From: Solirubrobacterales bacterium | GTDB lineage: Bacteria; Actinomycetota; Thermoleophilia; Solirubrobacterales; 70-9 | Length of the DNA stretch: 14,215 nt | Direction of reading: 5' to 3' | NCBI GenBank assembly: GCA_030152805.1 | Contig: JASLIG010000139.1 | Coordinates: 1 to 14,215, forward strand | Made by a program: the position numbers and the translations under genes | Notes under the pieces: generated by a model | Told to the model about the DNA's origin: nothing | The model's database searches: none | Seen by the model: the letters and a program-made list of their open reading frames with translations, nothing else | Part shown: positions 8,001-13,783 of the stretch, one piece after another | How the letters are laid out: each line of letters begins with the position of its first letter | How positions within the stretch are numbered: position 1 is the first letter of the stretch

Positions 8001-10472
8001 TTCCTGGAGAAGGTTGCGGAAAAGCATGGAGCCGATCCCGGTGAGCTCGTAGACGCGGTCACCGCACGGCTTGAGCAGCGAGCCGCCGCATCGCAGTTCC
8101 TTCTCCTGGCTGACGGCCTTTATCTCCGCCCGGCCGGTCAGGAAGCCTGGGTCTGCGATACCTGCCGCTACAGGCACCTGCATCCGTCGTGCGGCATATG
8201 CACCGACTGCCTATCTGATCTTCCTGAAGACTCGGTCGCACTTGACCCGGCAGAGGACTACTACGCATTCCTCGCTACCAGCGCCGGTAGTGCATTCCGG
8301 CTGCACGCGGAGGAGTTGACGGGCCAGACCGATTGGCGCGAGGCGCAGGCGCGGCAGGCTCGCTTTCAGGGCGTTTTCCTTGACGGAAAGGAGCAGCCAC
8401 TTGTCGATGAGATCGACCTGCTCAGCGTGACGACCACGATGGAGGTCGGGGTTGACATCGGATCGCTACGAACGGTGCTGATGGCAAACATGCCACCCCT
8501 GCGCTTCAACTATCAGCAGCGGGTTGGTCGTGCCGGACGGCGAGGAGAACCGGTGGCGGCGGCACTCACGATCGCCCGCGGAAGGAGCCACGACGACTAT
8601 TACTTCCAGCATCCCGATCAGATCACCGGCGACCTGCCCCCCACTCCTTATGTTGATATGAGGCGACCGGAGATTGTCCGGCGCTCGTTCCTTGCCGAGG
8701 TTCTGCGCCGAGCATTCCTTGACATCCCGGCTGCACCAGGATTCGCATCCGGCGACAACGTTCACGGCCAGTTCGGCGCAGCCGCTGCGTGGAAGGATGT
8801 CCGCAGCGGTATTGCCGCCTGGATCGACGGTAATGGCGCCGAGATTGCGGAAGTGCTGGATGCCTTGCTGGCCGGGACCAGCGCAGAGCTGCAATCCCAG
8901 CGCCAGGCATTGCTCTCATTCGTTGCCGAAGATGCGATCGGCGCGATTGACTCAGCGGCGGAGCAGGGCGACTCGCCGACCTCTGATTTGAGCCAGCGCC
9001 TCGCCGAGGCCGGGCTGCTGCCGATGTTTGGATTCCCCACGAGGGTGAGGACGCTCTATCACGCAAGGCCACGCCGAGCGAGACCCTGGCCGCCACCATA
9101 TGTCGTCGACCGGGATGCGAGTGTGGCCATCTCTGAGTTCGCTCCGGGGTCGGATGTCGTGAAGGACAAGGCTGTCCACAGATGTATTGGCCTCTCCTCT
9201 TTCCAGCCGCGCGGCAAACAGGTCTGGAGCGATCCGGACCCGCTTGGCCTTACCTATGAAATCGGCCAGTGCTCCGAGTGCCAGGCCCTTGACACCAAGC
9301 TCGAAGGCGGCGACCACTGCCCTGTCTGCCTCGCCCCTGCTGCGGAAGATGGGGCGCCCGGCGGGTATCGCCGCTTCACCATCGCACAGCCACAGGGTTA
9401 CCGGACCGAGTTCATACCGCGGGACTACAACGAGTGGTTCGAGTGGACGCCTCGCGCATCGAGGGCGCGGATGTCAGCGGAACCCGAGGCAATGCAGGAG
9501 TCGAGTACGGGCGCTGCGCTGCTCGAGCGCGGAGTAACCAATATTTTCGAGATCAACGACAACGGTGGCCGCGATTTCGGTTTTGCCCCAGCGACGGACG
9601 GGGACGGCTGGATCTGCCGGGATCTCGACGATGGCACGAGCAAAGTTCACTTGCCAGGAAGCGACGTGACCAGCGAGCGTCGGGTCGCGCTAGCCGCCAT
9701 CAAGTCAACCGATGTCCTCGTGATCGGAATTGATCCTGGCTCACTATCCCCAGGCATCACGCTGCGCCCCGACACTGCGGCACGAAAGGGGGCGTGGTAC
9801 TCGCTTGGCTTCCTGGTGCGGGACGCGGCGGCGCGTCTTCTTGATGTCGAGACCCCCGAGATTGAGGTTGGGCTGCGCTCCGTGCGCACGCCTGACGGCG
9901 ATTGGACTGCCCAGGTCTTCCTCTCTGACACGCTCGCCAATGGCGCCGGCTACTGCAGTCACCTCGGGAAGCCAGCCATTTTCGACGAACTGCTCGAAAG
10001 CGCGGGGGCACGCATAGCCGAGCTCGAAGCCCACACGAACTCCGGAGAGCCATGCAGCAGCGCCTGTTACAAGTGCCTCAAGGACTACAGGAATATGGCG
10101 TACCACGGACTCCTGGATTGGAGGATGGCAGCCGACCTGCTGACCCTCCTCCGGGGAGAGGAGTTCCAGGCTGGACGGCTATGGGACGGTCTTGGTCGGG
10201 AGGTGGTCAGCGATTTTGCCTCGGAGTTCGAGGGCTTCGAGTTCGCCGACATGGGTGCGGTGCCCGCAGCGGTGCACCCGGTGCGCTGCCTAATCGGCGT
10301 ACATCCACTAGAAGAGAGACACCTTGCCTATGCTTCCGAAAGGGTCGCGGAAGCCGCAGTGGCAGCCTCTGATGATGGCTATGGAGAGGATGGGGAGCGG
10401 CAGGTCCGCTTCGCGGATTACTTCGACCTCCTGCGACGGCCCGGCGACGTTTATTCGCGCCTGTGGGAGTAG
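5001..10472 (+). CDS. druE: Giant DEAD/DEAH-type helicase with DUF1998 (MZB) domain, DruE-like
   Basis: This 1823-residue superfamily 2 helicase has the N-terminal RecA lobe with LYSHQ near 93-97, Walker A ATGAGKTE at about 115-122, motif Ia ALVLYPMNALVEDQ, DLLITNYSMLN, motif II DELH at 323-326 and motif III GASAS. The second lobe has LVSFSDSRQDAAKM near 744, motif V TTMEVGVDIG near 1145 and motif VI QQRVGRAGRRG at 1172-1182. Cysteine clusters near 529-575, 690, 1052-1070 and 1424-1445 probably bind zinc. The C-terminus has the DUF1998/MZB signature: NGAGY, then CSSACYKCLKDYRN near 1685, then HGLLDWRMA. This size and domain order, with both lobes and DUF1998 on one chain, matches DruE of Druantia rather than the split DrmA/DrmB of DISARM. 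ATG 5001 overlaps the previous gene; ATG 5007 is an alternative. It probably translocates on invading DNA. Confidence 0.9.
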   Translation: MTMRDPIGMFESLLDHYMRYYETPFSVRDERISAERHELLMTEGEVYREPWLEILPRYRSSGRTVAESCERTGAPSELAELAVPGLLDEGLSLYSHQERALEAAQEGKHVVLTAATGAGKTEAFLLPVLASLLEESARWKPNAPPGPGWDWWENKDAPFVAQRQAEQGRQAAVRALVLYPMNALVEDQLLRLRQVLDSNGARAWLDQNRAGHRFYFGRYTGRTPLPGRRDGRRLKDLRSILHADAALASQIATDEERRYFLPQLDGAEMRSRWDMQDHPPDLLITNYSMLNIMLMRGIEDGIFAKTRAWLDEDDNNRFTIVADELHSYRGTPGTEIAFLLRNLLLRLGLQESPERVRFLGASASAGGDEAEFRTFLSEFFGCDGDRFEIVGGEVEQASGNSGPLRDASAAFARLGSAVASGAADAELSGPIEDACKAAGVNASDPVHLAADLGVDGCVLEACTGKDGRTTAKSAAAIAERLFDGDKENQQDALRGLLWLMGATHSERNGGGRTVRAHYFFRSVQGVWACSNPECPEVEAAGYAATGRRVGKLYLQPQIRCGCGSRILDLLYCQTCGESFLGGYRSADPDEPFGYYLVPDLPDLDQLPEAATTERTAGRYALYWPRPNEVPKDQDWERDGHQFSFRRCRYDPRAGRIAIDPSSADGWLFHVNSPSGTGTSREPPGLPIKCPHCDDSWETGQQFRPVEDPGRSRSPIRFMRTGFEKVGQVLADSLLRELEGSGRKLVSFSDSRQDAAKMAAGLEKRHYQDTVRQLLAESALSRSSDAEDIEAFEAFVRAEDRSSPTKERYQRFSSRFPEGAEALRAILEGYASEAEESKAAELGAALSGALKSVSGLRDEVEQALLGLGVNPGGPDFSMQSYKAAGSRRTWTNLYDWDSTPPRPRAPGEFDEDDRRQLEDIRSSLLDEAEYILFARARRDFESIGLGWVSTAPGGDVDDGPLPLGAMDQAVDSAIRILGDRQRFMGRRYRYGEDSAPAPLRRFLEKVAEKHGADPGELVDAVTARLEQRAAASQFLLLADGLYLRPAGQEAWVCDTCRYRHLHPSCGICTDCLSDLPEDSVALDPAEDYYAFLATSAGSAFRLHAEELTGQTDWREAQARQARFQGVFLDGKEQPLVDEIDLLSVTTTMEVGVDIGSLRTVLMANMPPLRFNYQQRVGRAGRRGEPVAAALTIARGRSHDDYYFQHPDQITGDLPPTPYVDMRRPEIVRRSFLAEVLRRAFLDIPAAPGFASGDNVHGQFGAAAAWKDVRSGIAAWIDGNGAEIAEVLDALLAGTSAELQSQRQALLSFVAEDAIGAIDSAAEQGDSPTSDLSQRLAEAGLLPMFGFPTRVRTLYHARPRRARPWPPPYVVDRDASVAISEFAPGSDVVKDKAVHRCIGLSSFQPRGKQVWSDPDPLGLTYEIGQCSECQALDTKLEGGDHCPVCLAPAAEDGAPGGYRRFTIAQPQGYRTEFIPRDYNEWFEWTPRASRARMSAEPEAMQESSTGAALLERGVTNIFEINDNGGRDFGFAPATDGDGWICRDLDDGTSKVHLPGSDVTSERRVALAAIKSTDVLVIGIDPGSLSPGITLRPDTAARKGAWYSLGFLVRDAAARLLDVETPEIEVGLRSVRTPDGDWTAQVFLSDTLANGAGYCSHLGKPAIFDELLESAGARIAELEAHTNSGEPCSSACYKCLKDYRNMAYHGLLDWRMAADLLTLLRGEEFQAGRLWDGLGREVVSDFASEFEGFEFADMGAVPAAVHPVRCLIGVHPLEERHLAYASERVAEAAVAASDDGYGEDGERQVRFADYFDLLRRPGDVYSRLWE

Positions 10473-11593
10473 AAGCCCTAACGCGGCTGCCCGCGCCAAG
10501 GCAGCGGCAACACGCGACCCCCTCAAGCGCGCCCATCTTCTTGCAGTGCTGGCTCCGGATGGCCTACGCATCCGATCCAGCATTCCGCGCTGAAGTACCG
10601 GGCTCACCAGCCGCCCGGCTTGGCACTGCCTGTCACCAAGTCTTGGAGCTTGCTGGAGCTGGCGCACTGCCGCCGCCCTCCGCGCCTGCGTGGCCGGAGG
10701 CTTTTGAGGCCGCCTGGAACCAGGCAATAGCCGCCGAGGAGGAGAGTGCCCGTAAGCATCCATTGGAGAGCCACCTACCACCTGCGAGCCGTTGGCCCGG
10801 CTACGCGATGCGCAAGGTACGAACCCGGAAACTAGCGGCCAAGCTTGGCGCGAGTGCTCCAAAGACTGCGCGCGCTCCAGGAGCGGAGGTTCAACTTGAG
10901 CAGGAGCACGTCGGCTTTGAGGGCAAACTCCGCGGGCGCCCGGACATCGTTAGGAAAACGGCGGAGGGCACCGCAATCGAGGACTACAAGACGGGCTCGC
11001 TGTACGAAGCCGAGAGCGGAGAGCTGAAGGAGGGGTATCGCCTCCAACTCCTGCTCTATGCCGCGCTCGCCGAAGAGGGCGAGGGTACGACGACTAGCGC
11101 AAAGCTGATTCCCCTTGAGGGGGAACCAGCTCAGATAGAGATCGAGGGGACGGAAGCAGCCGAGGCAGCAGGTGCCGTGATCGCAGCGATGGACGGCTAC
11201 AACCAAGCGGTTGCGGCCGGGGCACCCCCCCAAGACCTGGCAAGCCCCGAGCCAGGCCACTGTCGCTTCTGCCCCTTCGCCGTCCGGTGCCCAGCGTTCT
11301 GGGCGTCGATCACTCCTGAGTGGGGCACTGAGGGGATTCTCGCTGTCGCAGGACAAGTCGGAGAGGCATCGACCTCCCGCTTCGGCACGTTCAATATCGA
11401 GGCCATCGTCGAAGCCGGATCTTCCGCGAGCGACACTGTCACGCTACATGGATTGCCGTTCGATCGGTTCGGGCCAGCCGCAGCGGCCGCCGCCGGTTCT
11501 TCCATAGCCGCGACCGGGCTCCGGCCAGGTGCCCAGCCGGGAGTTCTCCGCCCCACTCTGCGAACCCGCCTTATCGCCCTAAGCAACGGCTAA
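10463..11593 (+). CDS. PD-(D/E)XK nuclease with Cas4/AddB-type Fe-S cluster
   Basis: This is a 376-residue protein. GTG 10463 overlaps the helicase stop by 10 bases, so it is coupled to it. The RecB-like nuclease core shows motif I His58 (GTACHQVLE), Asp161 (GRPDIV), the D-x-K of motif III (IEDYKTG, Asp174 and Lys176) and the QxxxY helix (Gln195, Tyr199). Cys29 (FLQCW) plus Cys267, Cys270 and Cys276 (CRFCPFAVRC) form the split four-cysteine pattern that holds a [4Fe-4S] cluster in Cas4 and AddB. Residues about 295-376 are strand-rich (RFGTFNIEAIVEAG, TVTLHGLPFDRF, IAATGLRPG) and resemble an OB-fold, so they may bind single-stranded DNA; this is tentative. The product probably cuts or resects DNA unwound by the adjacent helicase. 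It is not a CRISPR Cas4, since no cas genes or arrays are present. The gene is not part of standard Druantia type II as I know it. Confidence 0.87.
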   Translation: MGVEALTRLPAPRQRQHATPSSAPIFLQCWLRMAYASDPAFRAEVPGSPAARLGTACHQVLELAGAGALPPPSAPAWPEAFEAAWNQAIAAEEESARKHPLESHLPPASRWPGYAMRKVRTRKLAAKLGASAPKTARAPGAEVQLEQEHVGFEGKLRGRPDIVRKTAEGTAIEDYKTGSLYEAESGELKEGYRLQLLLYAALAEEGEGTTTSAKLIPLEGEPAQIEIEGTEAAEAAGAVIAAMDGYNQAVAAGAPPQDLASPEPGHCRFCPFAVRCPAFWASITPEWGTEGILAVAGQVGEASTSRFGTFNIEAIVEAGSSASDTVTLHGLPFDRFGPAAAAAAGSSIAATGLRPGAQPGVLRPTLRTRLIALSNG

Positions 11594-11637
11594 AGTCGAG
11601 ACTCAGACGCTCGCCTCGCTCCAGGTGAGTGGCCGGT

Positions 11638-11643
11638 TACGAT
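11638..11643 (+). promoter_or_regulatory. Possible -10 element (TACGAT) before the glycosylase-methyltransferase gene
   Basis: TACGAT fits the actinobacterial TANNNT -10 pattern and lies in the only sizeable gap of the operon. Transcription would begin about 7 bases downstream, at or next to the GTG at 11650. No good -35 hexamer was found at 16-18 bases spacing, so the call is weak. Confidence 0.25.
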
Positions 11644-11649
11644 GCGTAT

Positions 11650-11784
11650 GTGAACGGAGCCCCACCGACTCCGGAGCTGATCAGGCTCTCTAGTCGCACT
11701 CAGCTTCGAGGCCTGGATACGGTCTTCCGCAGCGAGGCATCGACTGGTGGCCGGCGGGAGGCCCTGGAGTGTCCGCTGCGATAG
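11650..11784 (+). CDS. Possible leaderless small ORF upstream of the fusion gene (44 residues)
   Basis: GTG 11650 opens 44 codons (start VNGAPPTPELIRLSSRTQLR) that end at TAG 11782-11784, 16 bases inside the start of the fusion gene. It has no ribosome-binding sequence, but the putative -10 at 11638 would place its start codon at the 5' end of the mRNA. Leaderless mRNAs are common in actinobacteria. It could be a leader peptide coupling translation to the methyltransferase, or simply a chance frame. There is no family resemblance. Confidence 0.2.
   Translation: MNGAPPTPELIRLSSRTQLRGLDTVFRSEASTGGRREALECPLR
11756..11761 (+). promoter_or_regulatory. Ribosome-binding site GGGAGG for the fusion gene
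   Basis: GGGAGG is followed by a 7-base spacer and GTG 11769. It is among the strongest Shine-Dalgarno sequences seen ahead of the operon genes and fixes the GTG start, which would otherwise be uncertain. Confidence 0.65.
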
Positions 11785-13514
11785 CACCTGCCCTCGACAG
11801 CGACCAGGATGGACTGGTCGAGCGGATAGCCGAGTTGCTTGAGGTGAACTACCGGTCTGCTGACCTTGGAAACCTCGAAGACCCACTTGATGAGGCGGTC
11901 TTCATCATGCTCTCGCGCCAGACGAGAGAGGGCGTCTACCGTCGTGTCTTTGCTGAGATGAAGCGTCGTTACCCGCGCTGGACGGAGGTCGCGGAAGCAT
12001 CCACTGACGAGCTCCGCGGGTTGCTGCAGCCCGCCGGCCTAGCCGATCAACGCCTGGATCAACTAATCGGGCTCCTCGCCGAGGTAGCTGTCTGCAATGC
12101 AGAGCGTGGTATCGGGCCCTTCGCCGATCCCGCCGCAGACCTCACGCTCGATTTCCTAAGAGCTATGAGCGACACCAACGCCGAGCGGTTTCTGCGAGGC
12201 CTCCCGGGCATCGGACCCAAGAGCGCCAGGTGCATCCTGTCCTATTCACTGAACCGGCCGACCTTCGCCGTCGATACCCACGTCCGGCGAATCTTCATCC
12301 GGCTGGGCGTTGTCAAGCCGCGCGGCATCAAGGCAGACCACGACCCATTCCAGGCGGTGGTCCCACCAAAGCTTCGTAAACAGTTGCACGTCAATCTCGT
12401 CCATCACGGTCGCGCAGTGTGCCGGAGTGAGAAGCCCGCGTGCGCCCAGTGCGTACTGATCTCGTTCTGCAAGGAGGGTCGTAAGCGAGCCACCGCCGCC
12501 GCTGACCCTCGCCAACCAGTAGGAATTGATCTTTTCGCCGGCGCCGGCGGCCTCAGCGAGGGATTCTCGCGTGAGGGCTTCCGGATCGCCCTGGCCGTGG
12601 AGGCGAACCGCCACGCCGCTCAGACCTTCCGGGCGAATCACCCGGGCGTCCCGGTCCTTGAGGTAAACGTCGCATCACTGGACTCGGCGCAGATAAGGAA
12701 GCACGCAGTCGCCGCCAAGAGAATCGACGCAGTGATTGCAGGTCCTCCCTGCCAGGGCTACTCCGCTGCCGGCAAGCGAATACCCGATGACGGCAAGAAC
12801 CTTCTCTTCCGGGAGGTTGCCCGGATCGCCAAAGACCTCCGCGCCGAGTTCGTCGTCATGGAGAACGTGCCTGGCCTGCAGCGCGTTAGCGGGCGGGCTT
12901 TCAAGCAGCGGATTGTCAATTACCTGAGGCGGTACGGCTTCTCCATCGGCGCACCACACTTGCTGAACGCAGAAAACTACGGCCCCCCCCAGCGGCGCCG
13001 ACGTTACTTCTTTCTTGCTCGTCGCACGGGTGCTGGCCGAAGACCCGAAGCGCCCCCTAGCACCGTCGCGCAGCTTGAACCAAAGGCCCTTCGCAAGCGA
13101 CTGGAAGAGCTCCCAGAACTGGAGGCCGGCGTCCGAGCCGAGTATCTCCGCCTCGACGACGGGAGTTATCTGATCAACGGCACCACGATGCGACATTCCG
13201 AGAAAGTCAAGAAGAAGATTGCCAAGCTGAAACCGGAAAACAGCCCGATCTCCTACCGTCGCCTTGATGAGGACGCCGCTCGCACCCTGATTGCGGGCCA
13301 CCGGGCGCTTCCTGTCCATCCCTGGCTGCACAGAACCATCTCGGTGCGAGAGGCGGCTTGCATACAGGGATTTCGAGATGACTACGTCTTCTGCGGGCCG
13401 CCCTCAGAGCAGCCGATCCAGGTCGCGAACGCGGTTCCCCCAGACCTAGCCGCAGCAGTTGCACGCAGCGTTCGCAAGTGCTGGGAAGAGCCGAGTCGCC
13501 TCCCGGCCGCCTAG
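11769..13514 (+). CDS. Fusion of endonuclease III-type DNA glycosylase and C5-cytosine DNA methyltransferase
   Basis: This is a 581-residue two-enzyme protein. Residues 1-240 are an HhH-GPD glycosylase: MLSRQT (47-52), helix-hairpin-helix LPGIGPKSA (145-153) with Lys151 where bifunctional endonuclease III has its catalytic lysine, catalytic Asp169 in AVDTHVRRI, and a perfect C-x6-C-x2-C-x5-C iron-sulfur loop (Cys218, 225, 228, 234). A short linker follows. Residues 250-575 are a C5 methyltransferase: motif I DLFAGAGGLSEGF, motif IV GPPCQGYS with nucleophile Cys328, motif VI MENV (Glu365), motif VIII PPQRRRRYF, motif IX SVREAACIQGF and motif X QVANAVPP (the usual Gly is Ala). The target-recognition region (about 420-525) is short. 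Both halves look active. Stand-alone pairs of such methyltransferases with repair enzymes (Vsr, Mig.MthI) correct T:G mismatches from deaminated 5-methylcytosine, and the fusion would tie this repair to methylation. Within the operon it resembles the DruM role. It starts after a 175-base gap, so it may be expressed separately. Confidence 0.92.
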   Translation: MSAAIAPALDSDQDGLVERIAELLEVNYRSADLGNLEDPLDEAVFIMLSRQTREGVYRRVFAEMKRRYPRWTEVAEASTDELRGLLQPAGLADQRLDQLIGLLAEVAVCNAERGIGPFADPAADLTLDFLRAMSDTNAERFLRGLPGIGPKSARCILSYSLNRPTFAVDTHVRRIFIRLGVVKPRGIKADHDPFQAVVPPKLRKQLHVNLVHHGRAVCRSEKPACAQCVLISFCKEGRKRATAAADPRQPVGIDLFAGAGGLSEGFSREGFRIALAVEANRHAAQTFRANHPGVPVLEVNVASLDSAQIRKHAVAAKRIDAVIAGPPCQGYSAAGKRIPDDGKNLLFREVARIAKDLRAEFVVMENVPGLQRVSGRAFKQRIVNYLRRYGFSIGAPHLLNAENYGPPQRRRRYFFLARRTGAGRRPEAPPSTVAQLEPKALRKRLEELPELEAGVRAEYLRLDDGSYLINGTTMRHSEKVKKKIAKLKPENSPISYRRLDEDAARTLIAGHRALPVHPWLHRTISVREAACIQGFRDDYVFCGPPSEQPIQVANAVPPDLAAAVARSVRKCWEEPSRLPAA

Positions 13515-13581
13515 GCAGACAGATTTTCTTCCTGGCTACGACCCTGAGCCAGCGGGGCACGAGACCTGCGTCCTGCCGGAC

Positions 13582-13782
13582 TCAAGGCGTCGTCTCCAAC
13601 GCCGACAGATCGAGCGCCGGCGCCTCGTCGCCGGGCAGCAGGTGCGTGTAGCGGCTGAGGGTGAACGCGGCTGAGTGATGGCCGAGCGCTCGGCTGAGCT
13701 GGAGCAGGTTGGTTCCCCGGCTCAGGTGGAGGGAGGCGAACGTGTGGCGGAACGTGTGAAACCCCGCCCAGGGGAGAGCCCC
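13582..13782 (-). pseudogene. Tyrosine integrase remnant (C-terminal catalytic end only)
   Basis: The minus strand encodes about 66 residues ending at TGA 13584-13582. They include WAGFHTFRHTFAS with the HxxR motif, LGHHS with the third catalytic His, and LSRYTHLL with the nucleophilic Tyr (codon 13650-13648). The tail is GDEAPALDLSALETTP. This is the last third of a phage-type tyrosine recombinase catalytic domain. The N-terminal arm-binding and core-binding domains and the first catalytic Arg are missing, and no start codon serves the fragment. The similarity stops at about 13770-13785, next to the rnhA stop codon, which marks a rearrangement breakpoint. Together with the att-like tRNA fragment it indicates that the island arrived on an integrating element. 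Confidence 0.8.
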
Positions 13783-13783
13783 G

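Noticed and set aside
5001..10472. DISARM system (DrmA/DrmB)
   Set aside because: The helicase lobes and DUF1998 are on one 1823-residue chain and there is no phospholipase D-type drmC, so Druantia-type DruE fits better.
10463..11593. CRISPR Cas4 gene
   Set aside because: The cysteine pattern is shared with AddB and other Fe-S nucleases. There are no cas1/cas2 genes and no repeat-spacer array in the window.
12675..13331. 218-codon minus-strand ORF
   Set aside because: It is antisense to the conserved methyltransferase motifs and has no family features.
10463..13514. Simple type II restriction-modification pair (nuclease plus C5 methyltransferase)
   Set aside because: The nuclease is an AddB/Cas4-like Fe-S enzyme translationally coupled to a helicase, not a typical site-specific restriction enzyme, so a multi-gene system is more likely.
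13532..13552. Hairpin CTGGCT/AGCCAG after the fusion gene as a terminator
   Set aside because: The stem is 6 bp with a 9-base loop and no T-run follows on either strand, so termination cannot be supported.
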